A DNA stretch of 64,000 nt, from assembly GCF_036345915.1 (NCBI RefSeq), contig NZ_CP107785.1:9424001-9488000 (forward strand). The letters run 5' to 3'. Shown here in pieces: positions 37,244-46,653 of this stretch. Made by a program: the position numbers and the translations under genes. Each line of letters begins with the position of its first letter. Within the stretch, counting starts at the first letter, position 1. The stretch comes from Nocardia sp. NBC_00565 (GTDB taxonomy: Bacteria; Actinomycetota; Actinomycetes; Mycobacteriales; Mycobacteriaceae). The notes beneath the pieces were generated by a model. That model was given only the letters and a program-made list of their open reading frames with translations. It had not been told where the DNA came from and did not search any database.

Positions 37244-38365
37244 ATGAAAAAATTCGGCTCGCGACATCGCCTCCTCCGCATCACTGCTGCGGTGGCTGTA
37301 TCGACTGCTGCCTGTTCTGCTACCGCATGTTCGGTGAGCCTGGACAAGCTCCCATTGCCGGCGCCGGGTATCGGCGGCGACAGCTATTCATTGACGGCCA
37401 CCTTCGCCAACGCGCTCAACCTGCCTGCCAAAGCGAAGGTCCGGCTCAACGGCGCCGATATCGGTGAGGTCGAGTCGATGCAGTCCCAGAACTACACGGC
37501 CGTGGTGATGATGCGGATCAAATCCGTTGTGCGGCTGCCCATGGGGACCACCGCTGAATTGCGTTCGGCCACACCGATGGGTGACGTCTTCGTCGCACTG
37601 ACCCCGCCGGCCCATCCGGATCCCGCGGCTCCCGATCTGGGCGACGGCGCGCGCATTCCGCTGGAGTCGACCTCGGCAGCGGCCACCATCGAGGAAGTAC
37701 TGACCAGGGCCGCGTTATTCGTCAACGGTGGTGCCATCGAGAACTTCACAAGCCTGGCCAACAGCCTCGGCGCGGCCGTGGGCGGGCGCGGTGACCGGCT
37801 GGCCGAGATGATCGAGCAGACCAAGCAATTGGTGAACAACCTCGCGGCCCGGTCCGACCGGATCCGCGAAATCCTTGCGGCGACCGGCGATCTGAGCGCG
37901 ACGATGGCAGCGCGGCACGCCGATGTCAGCGACGCTCTTGCCGCGGCCGGACCGGCCCTGCAAGTCATCGGCGACAACACCAGCAGCATGGTCGATTTGA
38001 TCGGGCAAGTGAACCGGATTACTCAGCAGATTGCCCGATTCCCGTCGGTGAACGGCACGAACGATCGCAGCCTGATGGAAGCGGTCAATAAGCTTGCCGA
38101 CGGCACGAACGCCTCGGCGAACAATCCCGATTCGAATCTCAACGCACTCCTCGGGATCTTTCCGCTCATCATGAAGGTGACGAGTGCGTCGTCGGCGCAC
38201 GTGAATGCCGACATTGTCCGGCTCGCAATCGGCGCGCTGCCGGATCCGCATACCCCCGCAGATTCCGGCGCCAGACTGCCGGACGCTACGGATTGGGTCA
38301 ATTTTGTCGGATCGCTGGAATACACCCTCAATCGCTTGAAAAACAGAGTCGAGCCTGGGCGATGA
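37244..38365 (+). CDS. mceE: MceE, Mce-family lipoprotein (LprK-like)
   Basis: 373 residues from the ATG at 37244, 16 bases after the upstream stop. The signal peptide (about 1-27) ends at TACS, an imperfect lipobox, and is followed by SLDKLPLPAPG, the typical wording after the lipid-linked Cys of MceE proteins. The Mce domain (ANALNLPAKAKVRLNGADIG) is followed by a helical region. The last codons overlap mceF by 4 bases. It probably helps anchor or cap the Mce assembly outside the membrane. Confidence 0.93.
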   Translation: MKKFGSRHRLLRITAAVAVSTAACSATACSVSLDKLPLPAPGIGGDSYSLTATFANALNLPAKAKVRLNGADIGEVESMQSQNYTAVVMMRIKSVVRLPMGTTAELRSATPMGDVFVALTPPAHPDPAAPDLGDGARIPLESTSAAATIEEVLTRAALFVNGGAIENFTSLANSLGAAVGGRGDRLAEMIEQTKQLVNNLAARSDRIREILAATGDLSATMAARHADVSDALAAAGPALQVIGDNTSSMVDLIGQVNRITQQIARFPSVNGTNDRSLMEAVNKLADGTNASANNPDSNLNALLGIFPLIMKVTSASSAHVNADIVRLAIGALPDPHTPADSGARLPDATDWVNFVGSLEYTLNRLKNRVEPGR

Positions 38366-39636
38366 ACACAGCTGTCATTCGAAACGTAATGCTGGAGCCA
38401 CCCGCGCGGGCGTTGGTGGCCACGGTGCGGGGACTGTCGCGCCGCCGCCTGCTGACCTCTTGCCTCAGCCTGCTGCTGGTACTGCTCGTGGGGGTCGGAT
38501 ACCTGCTGTTGGGCTCGTTGCAGCTCGATCCGTTCCGTTCGCAGTACCAGGTGCGGATCGAATTGACGCAATCGGGCGGTCTGCTGCCCAATCAGGACGT
38601 CACACTGCGCGGCGTCCGGGTGGGGAGCGTTCGGTCGGTCGCCGTGGACGCCGACAAGGTCATCGCCGTCGCTACCATCCGGTCCGGCGTGCGGATCCCG
38701 GTGGGAGGGGACGTGCGGGTCGCCTCGCTGTCGGCGGCCGGCGAACAGTTCCTGGACTTCCTGCCCTCCACCGAAAGCGGGCCCTATTTGGCCGACGGCG
38801 ACGTCGTCAGCCAGGACCACACTTCCACTCCGGTCACTCTGGCCACCATGCTCGCCAGCATGAGCGGCACGTTGGTGCAGCTGGATCCGGCCGACATCGA
38901 GGCCATGATGCACGAACTCGGCGCGAGTTCGGCAGCTCCCGAGAAACTGGCCGCCATCGTCGACGGCGGCATGTTTCTGCTTTCGACACTGGATTCGGTT
39001 CTGCCGCAGACGGTTTCGCTGCTGCACAATAGTAGGGCGGTGCTCGTCACACTGGGGGACGTCGCTCCAGGGTTGCAGGCGACCGCCGCGAACCTGTCAC
39101 AGACGATGGCGGGTGTCGGATCGATGACCGGCGGTTACGAGACCCTGGTCGACAACGCACCGGGTGCGCTGACCGCGCTGGACAAGATCATCGCCGACAA
39201 CTCGCCGACCATGGTGCAGCTGCTCGGCAACCTGACCACCACATCACAGATGGCCTACCTGCACGTGCCGGCGCTGCGGGAATTCTTCTTCCCGCAGCAG
39301 CGCACCGGCTCGGCGCTCGATGCCATCACCTCCGCCATGCACGATGGCGGCGTCTGGGCCATGGTGAATCCCTACCCGCGGTACTCGTGCGACTACGACC
39401 TGCCGCGTGACGCGGGTTCCATTCCGGATTTCCCGGAGCCGTATCTGCACGCGCGGTGCACCAATCCCGATCCGTCGGTCCTGCCGCGCGGCGCGGCGAA
39501 CGCGCCGCGGCCGCCGGGCGACAACACGGCGACCATTCCGCCCGGAGTGGATCCGCTGCAGCGCGCGGATCCGACCCCGACCGGGCCCTACACCATTCCG
39601 CAGAACTACGGCGGCCCGTTCGTGCCCGGGGGGTAG
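38362..39636 (+). CDS. mceF: MceF, Mce-family protein
   Basis: 424 residues. The membrane anchor is at about 33-54 (LTSCLSLLLVLLVGVGYLLL). The Mce domain follows (QSGGLLPNQDVTLRGVRVGS). Then a helical region and a Pro-rich tail from about residue 370 with repeated acidic and Pro residues, normal for MceF. It completes the set of six. The ATG overlaps the mceE stop. Confidence 0.94.
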   Translation: MNTAVIRNVMLEPPARALVATVRGLSRRRLLTSCLSLLLVLLVGVGYLLLGSLQLDPFRSQYQVRIELTQSGGLLPNQDVTLRGVRVGSVRSVAVDADKVIAVATIRSGVRIPVGGDVRVASLSAAGEQFLDFLPSTESGPYLADGDVVSQDHTSTPVTLATMLASMSGTLVQLDPADIEAMMHELGASSAAPEKLAAIVDGGMFLLSTLDSVLPQTVSLLHNSRAVLVTLGDVAPGLQATAANLSQTMAGVGSMTGGYETLVDNAPGALTALDKIIADNSPTMVQLLGNLTTTSQMAYLHVPALREFFFPQQRTGSALDAITSAMHDGGVWAMVNPYPRYSCDYDLPRDAGSIPDFPEPYLHARCTNPDPSVLPRGAANAPRPPGDNTATIPPGVDPLQRADPTPTGPYTIPQNYGGPFVPGG

Positions 39637-39681
39637 CGGCACCGGCGCGAGTACGCACGAGATCGTGAATAGGAGACAAGG

Positions 39682-40359
39682 ATGAACAAAAGTTCGGTGA
39701 TGGTAGCGGAAAAGCTCGACGATTCGGTCTGGTCCGATGCCGAAGATGCGGACCAGGTCGACCAGGTGTCGGCCGCGAATGCCGATGGGGTGAGCGGCGA
39801 CGCTTCGGCGTCGCCGACCGCCGGTGCGCAAGTGTCCGATGCCGCCGAGGACGCCGGGAAATCCGGGCGGTCGTGGCGCCGGTGGTTGCCACGGCCGCTG
39901 ACAGGGATCCTGATGCTGCTCGTAGTGGTGTCGGTCGTGCTCGCGGCGGTGTTCGGCTGGAAACTCGAGACCCGCAACGATCGCCAAGCCGCGGGCATGG
40001 CGGCGTTGGCGGCCGCTCGGGACTACGCGGTGGCCCTGACCAGTATCGACTCATCGCATATCGACAGCGATATCGCGACCGTGCTGACCGGGGCTACCGG
40101 GGAATTCAAGACCATGTACAGCCAGTCGGCCGAACAGCTCAAGCCGATGCTGGTGCAGGCCAAGTCGGTCAGCAAGGGGCACGTCGTCGCCGCGAGTGTG
40201 CAGTCGGCCTCGGACAACCAGGCCGTGATCATGCTGTTCGTCGACCTCGAGATCACGAACGTGACGAACCCGACGCCCCGCGTCGACCGCAACCGCGTCC
40301 TGATGACCATGGACCGCGTCGACGGTCACTGGCTGGCCAGCAAGGTCGAGCTCCCATAG
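39682..40359 (+). CDS. Mce-associated membrane protein
   Basis: 225 residues: an acidic, probably disordered cytoplasmic N-terminus (about 1-70), one transmembrane helix (about 71-95, LTGILMLLVVVSVVLAAVFG) and an extracytoplasmic domain with a cystatin/NTF2-like fold. This is the layout of Mam proteins that stabilise Mce complexes in mycobacteria. It lies 45 bases after mceF with AGGAGACAAGG before the ATG. A single mam gene is present, while many mce operons have two or more. Confidence 0.9.
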   Translation: MNKSSVMVAEKLDDSVWSDAEDADQVDQVSAANADGVSGDASASPTAGAQVSDAAEDAGKSGRSWRRWLPRPLTGILMLLVVVSVVLAAVFGWKLETRNDRQAAGMAALAAARDYAVALTSIDSSHIDSDIATVLTGATGEFKTMYSQSAEQLKPMLVQAKSVSKGHVVAASVQSASDNQAVIMLFVDLEITNVTNPTPRVDRNRVLMTMDRVDGHWLASKVELP

Positions 40360-40419
40360 GCCGTCGGCCATCCAACAAGAAATGCAATGTCGGAATTCGA
40401 GAAGGAGAGGTGAATCTCC

Positions 40420-41622
40420 GTGACCACCAGTGCAATCAGAGACATCTACTACGACCCATACGATGTCCAACTCAATGCTGATCCCTACCCGATGTTCAAG
40501 CGGCTCCGCGAAGCAATGCCCCTCTATTACAACGAGCAGCACGACTTCTACGCGATCAGCCGGTGGGCAGACGTGAATGCGGGACTGCTCGACACGCTCA
40601 CCTACAGCTCCGCACGCGGGGCCATCCTCGAGCTGATCAAGGCTGGAATCGAGATGCCGCCGGGGATTCTGATCTTCGAGGATCCACCGGTCCACGACAT
40701 CCACCGCAAGCTCCTGTCCCGCATGTTCACTCCGCGCAAGATCCGGGAACTCGAGGACAAGATTCGTCAGTTCTGCGTCCGCAGCCTCGATCCGTTGGTC
40801 GGCACCGGCCGGCTGGATTTCATCGCCGACATCGGCGCGCAGATGCCGATGCGCACGATCGGCATGCTGCTCGGCATTCCCGAGCAGGACCAGGAAGCCA
40901 TCCGAGACTTCGCGAACGACCAGATGCGGACCGAGGAAGGCCAGCCGATGAAGGCCGCCTCGGAGGGGCTTGCCACCGGCGAAATCTTTGCCGCGTATAT
41001 CGATTGGCGTGCGGAGCACCCGTCCGACGACATCATGACCGAACTGCTCAATGTGCAATTCGAGGACGAGACCGGAACCGTGCGGCGACTGACCCGCGAC
41101 GAGTTGCTGATCTACGTCAACGTAGTAGCCGGTGCCGGTAACGAGACCACGACCAGGCTGATCGGCTGGGCGGGCAAGGTGCTCGCCGAACATCCCGACC
41201 AACGGCGCGAGCTGGTCGAGAATCCGCAGCTCATTCCGAACGCGGTCGAGGAATTACTCCGGTTCGAACCACCCGCACCACACGTCGCGCGTTATGTAAC
41301 CCGGGATGTCGAACTGCACGGCCGGACGGTTCCGGAGGGCAGCGTCATGATGATGCTCATCGGGGCAGCGAATCGCGACCACCGGCAATTCGCGCCGGAT
41401 GGCGATGTTTTCGACATCCATCGGGATACCCGCCAACACCTGACCTTCAGCGTGGGCACGCACTACTGCCTGGGGTCGGCGCTGGCTCGGTTGGAAGGGC
41501 GCATCGCGCTGGAGGAGATCCTGGCGCGGTTCCCCGAGTGGGAGGTCGACATGGCCAATACCAAGCTCTCGCCCACATCGACCGTCCGAGGGTGGGAGAC
41601 GTTGCCCGCCTTCACTTCCTGA
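40420..41622 (+). CDS. Cytochrome P450
   Basis: 400 residues from the GTG at 40420, with GAAGGAGAGG ~10 bases upstream. All class I bacterial P450 landmarks are present: I-helix AGAGNETT (about 236-243), K-helix EELLR (ExxR intact), and the heme loop FSVGTHYCLG with Cys350. It directly follows the mce operon in the same orientation, so the enzyme probably hydroxylates the imported substrate. It resembles the CYP families of mycobacteria that act on sterols or terpenes, but the family cannot be assigned by eye. Electron partners (ferredoxin) are not encoded beside it. Confidence 0.93.
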   Translation: MTTSAIRDIYYDPYDVQLNADPYPMFKRLREAMPLYYNEQHDFYAISRWADVNAGLLDTLTYSSARGAILELIKAGIEMPPGILIFEDPPVHDIHRKLLSRMFTPRKIRELEDKIRQFCVRSLDPLVGTGRLDFIADIGAQMPMRTIGMLLGIPEQDQEAIRDFANDQMRTEEGQPMKAASEGLATGEIFAAYIDWRAEHPSDDIMTELLNVQFEDETGTVRRLTRDELLIYVNVVAGAGNETTTRLIGWAGKVLAEHPDQRRELVENPQLIPNAVEELLRFEPPAPHVARYVTRDVELHGRTVPEGSVMMMLIGAANRDHRQFAPDGDVFDIHRDTRQHLTFSVGTHYCLGSALARLEGRIALEEILARFPEWEVDMANTKLSPTSTVRGWETLPAFTS

Positions 41623-41675
41623 ACCCACCCGCACTTCCTGAAGACAACGAATCACGACAACGAATAGAGGTAGCC

Positions 41676-42512
41676 ATGACTGGACGGGTCGAAGGAAAGG
41701 TTGCATTCATCACCGGCGCTGCGCGCGGCCAGGGTCGCAGCCACGCCGTGCGGCTGGCGCAGGAGGGCGCCGACATCATTGCCATCGACGTGTGCAAACA
41801 GCTGGACAGGGTGCCCTTTCCGATGCCGACGTCGGAAGATCTGGCGACCACCGCCGATCTCGTCAAGGCCGAAGGCCGGCGCGTCGTCACTGCCGAGGTC
41901 GACGTGCGTGACTACGCGGCGATGAAGGCGGCGGTGGATAGTGGCGTCGAGCAGTTGGGCCGACTGGACATCATCGTCGCGAACGCGGGCCTCGCCAACG
42001 AAGGTGGTCAGCTGGTCGATCTCGAGGAAGACCTCTGGGAGGACATGATCGGAGTGAACCTCGGCGGGGTGTGGAAGAGCGTGAAAGCTGCTGTGCCGCA
42101 TATGATCGCGGCCGGCCGTGGCGGCTCGATCATCCTCACCAGCTCGGTCGGCGGTCTCAAGGCGTACCCGCAGGTCGGGCACTACGTCGCGGCCAAGCAC
42201 GGTGTGGTCGGCCTCATGCGAACCTTCGCCGTCGAGTTGGGGCAGCATTCAATACGGGTCAATTCGGTGCATCCCACGCACGTGAACACGCCGATGCTCT
42301 TGAACGAGGGAACTTTCAAGCTGTTCCGCCCCGACCTGGAGAACCCGGGGCCGAAGGATCTCGAGCCGATCTGCCAGATGTTCCACACCCTGCCGGTGCC
42401 GTGGGTGGAGCCGATCGACATCAGCAATGCGGTGCTCTACCTGGCATCGGACGAATCTCGCTATGTGACCGGCGTACCTTTGCCGATCGACGCGGGCAGC
42501 ATGCTGAAGTAG
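41676..42512 (+). CDS. Mycofactocin-type short-chain dehydrogenase
   Basis: 278 residues from the ATG at 41676, with AGAGG upstream. The N-terminus reads GAARGQGRSHAVRLAQEGAD (cofactor loop), which is the signature of the SDR subfamily that keeps its nicotinamide cofactor bound and is recycled by mycofactocin. The catalytic YxxxK is YVAAK (about 170-174), preceded by ITSS-like LTSSVGG. These enzymes oxidise alcohols such as carveol in rhodococci and mycobacteria. A natural role is the oxidation of the alcohol made by the upstream P450. No mycofactocin genes lie in this window. Confidence 0.92.
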   Translation: MTGRVEGKVAFITGAARGQGRSHAVRLAQEGADIIAIDVCKQLDRVPFPMPTSEDLATTADLVKAEGRRVVTAEVDVRDYAAMKAAVDSGVEQLGRLDIIVANAGLANEGGQLVDLEEDLWEDMIGVNLGGVWKSVKAAVPHMIAAGRGGSIILTSSVGGLKAYPQVGHYVAAKHGVVGLMRTFAVELGQHSIRVNSVHPTHVNTPMLLNEGTFKLFRPDLENPGPKDLEPICQMFHTLPVPWVEPIDISNAVLYLASDESRYVTGVPLPIDAGSMLK

Positions 42513-42526
42513 GTATGTAGGCGGCT

Positions 42527-43531
42527 ATGACACAGTCCAAGAAGCTGGTTATCGGGGCCAGCGGGTTCTTAGGAAGCCACGTGACCCGTCGGTTGGCGGC
42601 CGACGGTGCGGACGTGCGGGTGATGCTGCGCCCCACCAGTTCGACACGGGGGATCGACGACCTCGATGTCGAACGCGTGTACGGCGACATCTTCGACGAC
42701 AGCGCGCTGTGCTCGGCGATGAACGGATGTGACGTCGTCTACTACTGTGTCGTGGACGCACGGATGTGGTTGCGCGATCCGGCGCCCCTGGTCCGCACCA
42801 ATGTCGAGGGTTTGCGGCATGTGCTGGACGCCGCCGTCGCGGCTGGACCGGACAGATTCGTCTTCACCAGTACCACCGGAACGCTGGCCATCAGCAACCA
42901 TCGCCCGGTCACCGAGACCGATCCACACAATTGGGACGACGGCGGTCCGTACATCGCGACCAGGGTCGCGGCCGAGGACCTCGTGCAGCGCTACGTCCGG
43001 GAGATGTCCCTCCCGGCCGTGGCGATGTGCATCTCCACGACCTATGGCCCCGGTGACTGGGCGCCGACACCGCACGGTTCGGTGATCGCCCGGGTCGCCG
43101 CCGGACGGTTCCCCTTCTACTTCGACTTCTCCTCAGAGGTAGTCGGTATCGAGGACGCCGCGCGTGCAATGGTCCTCGGGGGCGCCCACGGCCGCCCCGG
43201 CGAGCGGTACATCATTTCCGACCGCTACATGAGCTGCCGCGAGGTCCACGAGATCGCCGCTGATGCCGCGGGCGTCCGCGCACCGCGCGTCGGCCTACCC
43301 CTGCGACTGCTCTACCTCGCTGCCCGCGGCAACGACCTCGCCGCCCATTTGGTGAACCGCGACCTCCCATTCGCCACAGTCGGGCTGCGCATGGCCGAGT
43401 TGATGTCGCCGCTGGACCACGGCAAGGCCGAGCGTGAACTCGGCTGGAAGCCCGAGCCGGTGGAGAATTCGATCCGCCGCGCCGCGGAGTTCTTCAAGCA
43501 CCGTGATGGGGGCCGCCCACAGGGATGGTGA
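42527..43531 (+). CDS. NAD-dependent epimerase/dehydratase (extended SDR)
   Basis: 334 residues, the paralogue of the gene at 26386. The two proteins agree over nearly their full length, including the Rossmann motif GASGFLGSHVTRRL, the phrase YYCVVDARMWLRDP and GPGDWAPTPHGS. Both have Arg where YxxxK would have Lys. It lies 14 bases after the SDR and continues the operon. A ketone reductase, hydroxysteroid dehydrogenase-like or isomerase role is possible. Two near-copies in one cluster suggest that each arm of the cluster keeps its own copy. Confidence 0.9.
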   Translation: MTQSKKLVIGASGFLGSHVTRRLAADGADVRVMLRPTSSTRGIDDLDVERVYGDIFDDSALCSAMNGCDVVYYCVVDARMWLRDPAPLVRTNVEGLRHVLDAAVAAGPDRFVFTSTTGTLAISNHRPVTETDPHNWDDGGPYIATRVAAEDLVQRYVREMSLPAVAMCISTTYGPGDWAPTPHGSVIARVAAGRFPFYFDFSSEVVGIEDAARAMVLGGAHGRPGERYIISDRYMSCREVHEIAADAAGVRAPRVGLPLRLLYLAARGNDLAAHLVNRDLPFATVGLRMAELMSPLDHGKAERELGWKPEPVENSIRRAAEFFKHRDGGRPQGW

Positions 43532-43567
43532 CCGGGTGTGGTGGGCGCGGCGTGCCATTATGAGGCC

Positions 43568-44572
43568 ATGGTCGCTCGTGAGGGTGACGCGTCGAGCGTC
43601 GAGGACAGGGTCGCGCGGCCTACGAATGCCGATGTGGCGCGGCTGGCGAAGGTTTCGACCGCGACGGTCAGCTATGTCCTGAACAATGCCGAGGGTTCCC
43701 GGATTTCGGCGCGAACCCGGGAAGCGGTCTACGCCGCTGCCGAACAGTTGGGGTATCGGCCGAATGTCGCCGCGCGGAATCTGGCTCGCGGTAAGGGTGG
43801 TGTGGTGCTGTACGTGGTGCCGCGGGTGGCGGTCGGTGACATGCCGATCGAGGCCGGTAACCGGATGACCACCGAACTCGCCCGCCACGGTTTGTTGCAG
43901 GTGCAGATCTTCGAGACCGAGGACGATCAGCAGGTCGTCGATGCCATCGGCAATCTCGATCCGACAGCGGTCGTCAGCATGTTTCCGCTGAGCAGCCGCG
44001 TACGCGCGGCGGTGGGAGCGGCGAAGGTGCCGCATATCGAGATCGGGCTGCTGCCCGCGCTCGGGGATCCGCTGCTGTCGGTCGGCACGTTGCGGGTCGG
44101 GCATCTGGTCTCGCGTGGGCACCACAGGATCGCGTTCGCCTATACCGGGATCGCGAAATGGCGTGCCCTTGGCGACTATTGGTTCGAGGGTGTCGCTCGG
44201 GCGGCTCGCCTGCACGATCTGCCGTCGATCAGCGTGGGTGAGGTCACTCCGGATAATGTCGCGGCTGTGGTGGCCGGGTGGGTGCGCGAAGGGGTGACCG
44301 CGGTGTGCGCGCAGAGCGACGAGATCGCGGGCCTGGTGCTGTTCGGCATCCGCGAAGCCGGACTCCGCTGCCCCGAGGACCTCGCCGTCATCGGCGTAGA
44401 CGCCAACCCCATGGGAGCGTTCAGTTCACCTCCCTTGACCACCGTGGAGTTCGATCCGACCGCGCTCGCCACCGTCGCGATCGCGGCAGTACTCACCGAA
44501 CTGGGGTATCCGGTTCCATCGGCTCCTGAGCCAACCGAGATCGCCCGGCTCGTCGTCCGCGCCTCGACCTAG
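43568..44572 (+). CDS. LacI-family transcriptional regulator
   Basis: 334 residues from the ATG at 43568; the GTG at 43538 is an alternative that adds ten residues. The N-terminal LacI helix-turn-helix reads NADVARLAKVSTATVSYVLN, with the hinge GYRPNVAARNLA. The C-terminal periplasmic-binding-like domain follows (about 80-330) and ends without the usual LxxRxS wording at full strength. The next gene downstream, an aldehyde dehydrogenase, has a perfect LacI-type operator in its leader, so that gene is the likely target. The gene starts 36 bases after the epimerase stop and may belong to the same transcript. Confidence 0.9.
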   Translation: MVAREGDASSVEDRVARPTNADVARLAKVSTATVSYVLNNAEGSRISARTREAVYAAAEQLGYRPNVAARNLARGKGGVVLYVVPRVAVGDMPIEAGNRMTTELARHGLLQVQIFETEDDQQVVDAIGNLDPTAVVSMFPLSSRVRAAVGAAKVPHIEIGLLPALGDPLLSVGTLRVGHLVSRGHHRIAFAYTGIAKWRALGDYWFEGVARAARLHDLPSISVGEVTPDNVAAVVAGWVREGVTAVCAQSDEIAGLVLFGIREAGLRCPEDLAVIGVDANPMGAFSSPPLTTVEFDPTALATVAIAAVLTELGYPVPSAPEPTEIARLVVRAST

Positions 44573-44661
44573 ACCGCATACTCCGTCGAACATCGCCCAC
44601 CGGTAACTCTTGCGGCAGGGCCACCTACCGATGCTCGATGAAGGCCCTGGACAAGGGGTGG

Positions 44662-44673
44662 TTAAGCGCTTAA
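44662..44673. promoter_or_regulatory. LacI-type operator
   Basis: TTAAGCGCTTAA is a perfect 12-bp palindrome with the central CG pair typical of LacI-family operators. It lies 76 bp before the aldehyde dehydrogenase start and 90 bp after the LacI gene. Confidence 0.75.
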
Positions 44674-44748
44674 TCTACGGTGACGGACGGTTGATGAGGC
44701 CAGGCCATCCCGATCGAACAAGTCGTAGACGCGCGAGGAGCGATACCC

Positions 44749-46206
44749 ATGACAGTGCAGTCAGTGTTGGACGAGATCCGTGAACGCCCCGGAACCGGTG
44801 AGGTGATTCCGATCATCGATCCGGTCACCGAGGAGCAGATCACCGAGTTCACCGACGGCGGAGCCGAGGCCGTGGATACCGCCGTGGCCCAGGCGAAGGC
44901 CGCGTCCGAGTCGGGGGTATGGAAGAACCTGGCGGGCAGCCAGAAGGCCAAGGTGCTCTGGCGTATCGCGGACCTGATCGACGAGAACGCCACCGTCCTG
45001 GCCGAACTCGAATCACTCAACGCCGGTATCCCGCAGAATCAGGCCGAGGTCATCGTGGCCGTAGGTTCGGAATGGTTCCGCTACTACGCGGGCTGGTGCA
45101 CCAAGATCGACGGCATCGCCCACGACGTGAACACGGGCGGGCTCACCGGTGTGGAATCCCATCAGCACGCCTACACCCTCAAAGAGCCCTACCCCGTTAT
45201 GGGGCTGATCTTCCCGTGGAACGGCCCGGTCTTCAACTACTGCGCCAAGCTCGCGCCCTCGCTCGCGGCCGGGTGCAGCAGTGTCGTCAAACCCGCCGAG
45301 GAGACCCCGCTCTCGGCGCTGGTGCTGGACAGAATCCTGGCCGAGGCCGGCGTGCCCGACGGTGTGGTCAACCTGATCACCGGCTACGGGCACACGACCG
45401 GCGCGGCGATCACCGCCCACCCGGACGTGGACAAGGTCGCCTTCACCGGCTCCACCGAAGTCGGCCGGGAGATCGTGAAGGCGTCGGCGTTGAGCAACCT
45501 CAACAAGGTCACCCTCGAGCTCGGCGGCAAGTCGCCGGTGGTGATCTTCGACGACGCCGACCTGAACATGGCCATCACCATGGCCGGATTCGGCACCTTC
45601 GTGCACTCCGGCCAAGCGTGTGTATGCGGCTCGCGCATTATCGTCCAGCGCGGCGTCTACGAACAGGTCGTGGAAGGCATCGCGAACATCGCGAACAACC
45701 TCAAACTGGGCGGGCCGAAGGAAGAGGGCAGCATGATCGGCCCGCTGATCAGCGCCAAACAGCTCACCCGCGTCATGGGCTACATCGACCAGGGCAAGTC
45801 CGACGGCGTCGAGATCATCACCGGCGGACAGCGTCTGGATCGACGCGGCTATTTCGTGCACCCTACTGTGGTCACCAACGTCGATCCCGCCACCAGCCGC
45901 CTGTTCCAGGAGGAGATCTTCGGTCCCGTGGTCACCATCCTGCCGTTCGACACCGAGGAAGAGGCGATGGCGCTGGCCAACGACAGCACCTACGGTCTGG
46001 CCGCCACCGTGTGGACCAAGGACCTCGGCCGCGCACACCGGCTGGCCAAAGAACTGCAAGCCGGCACCGTGTCGCTGAACTGCCAGATGGTCTTCGACCA
46101 CTCCATGCCCTTCGGCGGATACAAGCAGTCCGGGTGGGGCTACGAGTCCGGCAAGGCGGGCCTGGAAACCTACCTGCAGACCAAGATCGTTTGGGCGCAG
46201 ATGTAG
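44749..46206 (+). CDS. Aldehyde dehydrogenase (NAD-dependent)
   Basis: 485 residues, normal length. The fold landmarks are PWNGPVFNYCAKLAPSLAAG (about 158), FTGSTEVG (NAD binding), LELGGKSP with the general base Glu257, and GQACVCGSR with the nucleophile Cys291. FGGYKQSGWG near the end is the usual closing motif. It oxidises an aldehyde to the acid and would follow naturally after the alcohol dehydrogenase step encoded upstream. The promoter holds a LacI operator. A hairpin terminator follows the stop. Confidence 0.95.
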   Translation: MTVQSVLDEIRERPGTGEVIPIIDPVTEEQITEFTDGGAEAVDTAVAQAKAASESGVWKNLAGSQKAKVLWRIADLIDENATVLAELESLNAGIPQNQAEVIVAVGSEWFRYYAGWCTKIDGIAHDVNTGGLTGVESHQHAYTLKEPYPVMGLIFPWNGPVFNYCAKLAPSLAAGCSSVVKPAEETPLSALVLDRILAEAGVPDGVVNLITGYGHTTGAAITAHPDVDKVAFTGSTEVGREIVKASALSNLNKVTLELGGKSPVVIFDDADLNMAITMAGFGTFVHSGQACVCGSRIIVQRGVYEQVVEGIANIANNLKLGGPKEEGSMIGPLISAKQLTRVMGYIDQGKSDGVEIITGGQRLDRRGYFVHPTVVTNVDPATSRLFQEEIFGPVVTILPFDTEEEAMALANDSTYGLAATVWTKDLGRAHRLAKELQAGTVSLNCQMVFDHSMPFGGYKQSGWGYESGKAGLETYLQTKIVWAQM

Positions 46207-46232
46207 TGCTCATAGGGAAAACGCAGTCAGTT

Positions 46233-46257
46233 GCTCCTCCGGCGATCCCGGAGGAGC
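46233..46257 (+). terminator. Terminator hairpin after aldehyde dehydrogenase
   Basis: A perfect 10-bp stem, GCTCCTCCGG and CCGGAGGAGC, with a 5-base loop, starts 27 bases after the stop. No U tract is present. Confidence 0.65.
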
Positions 46258-46410
46258 GACCCGGTCCCATCGAGATGACCGCACCGCACACAGGATCGAC
46301 GGCAGCAGATCCGCACGGTTGCCCAGCGCAAATCAACCCGCAATGGATGGGGCAGTACTACGTGCAGTGGGGCCTCGGGCTGCAAGTCGAAGCGAGGGCA
46401 TGCCCTCGAA

Positions 46411-46512
46411 GATCCTGGCGCCGCTATCACATCCCGCGACAGCGACGACTTCCACGGCAAATTCGAGGTCAAGGTTGGTCCGGTCGGGCTTAGTTACAGA
46501 GGGGTCCTTCCT
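46411..46512 (+). pseudogene. CoxG/SRPBCC-family relic
   Basis: One frame reads AITSRDSDDFHGKFE and then VKVGPVGLSYRGVLP, the conserved core of CoxG (carbon monoxide dehydrogenase subunit G-like SRPBCC) proteins. The parts before and after do not continue in any frame. Only ~30 residues remain. Confidence 0.5.
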
Positions 46513-46605
46513 AGCCGCTCAACGGGATTATCGCGTAGTCGATGCGGACGGGCGGACCGTTCACCTTCGTTGGGGATACGCTGGGCATTAGCGAAAGGTG
46601 AGCGC

Positions 46606-46653
46606 ATGGTGCCCGGTGCTCGCGTATATGCCGAGTGGATTGCCTGCCGCTGA
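46606..46653 (+). CDS. Putative 15-residue leader peptide
   Basis: An ATG with AAAGGTGAG just upstream encodes MVPGARVYAEWIACR and stops at 46651-46653 (TGA). The A of the stop is the first base of the kinase ATG (TGATG). The kinase start has no ribosome binding site of its own, so translation is probably coupled through this leader. Too short to judge by composition. Confidence 0.5.
   Translation: MVPGARVYAEWIACR

Noticed and set aside
44919..46493. 524-codon plus-strand frame overlapping the aldehyde dehydrogenase
   Set aside because: Arg/Gln/His-rich shadow in another frame of the true dehydrogenase.
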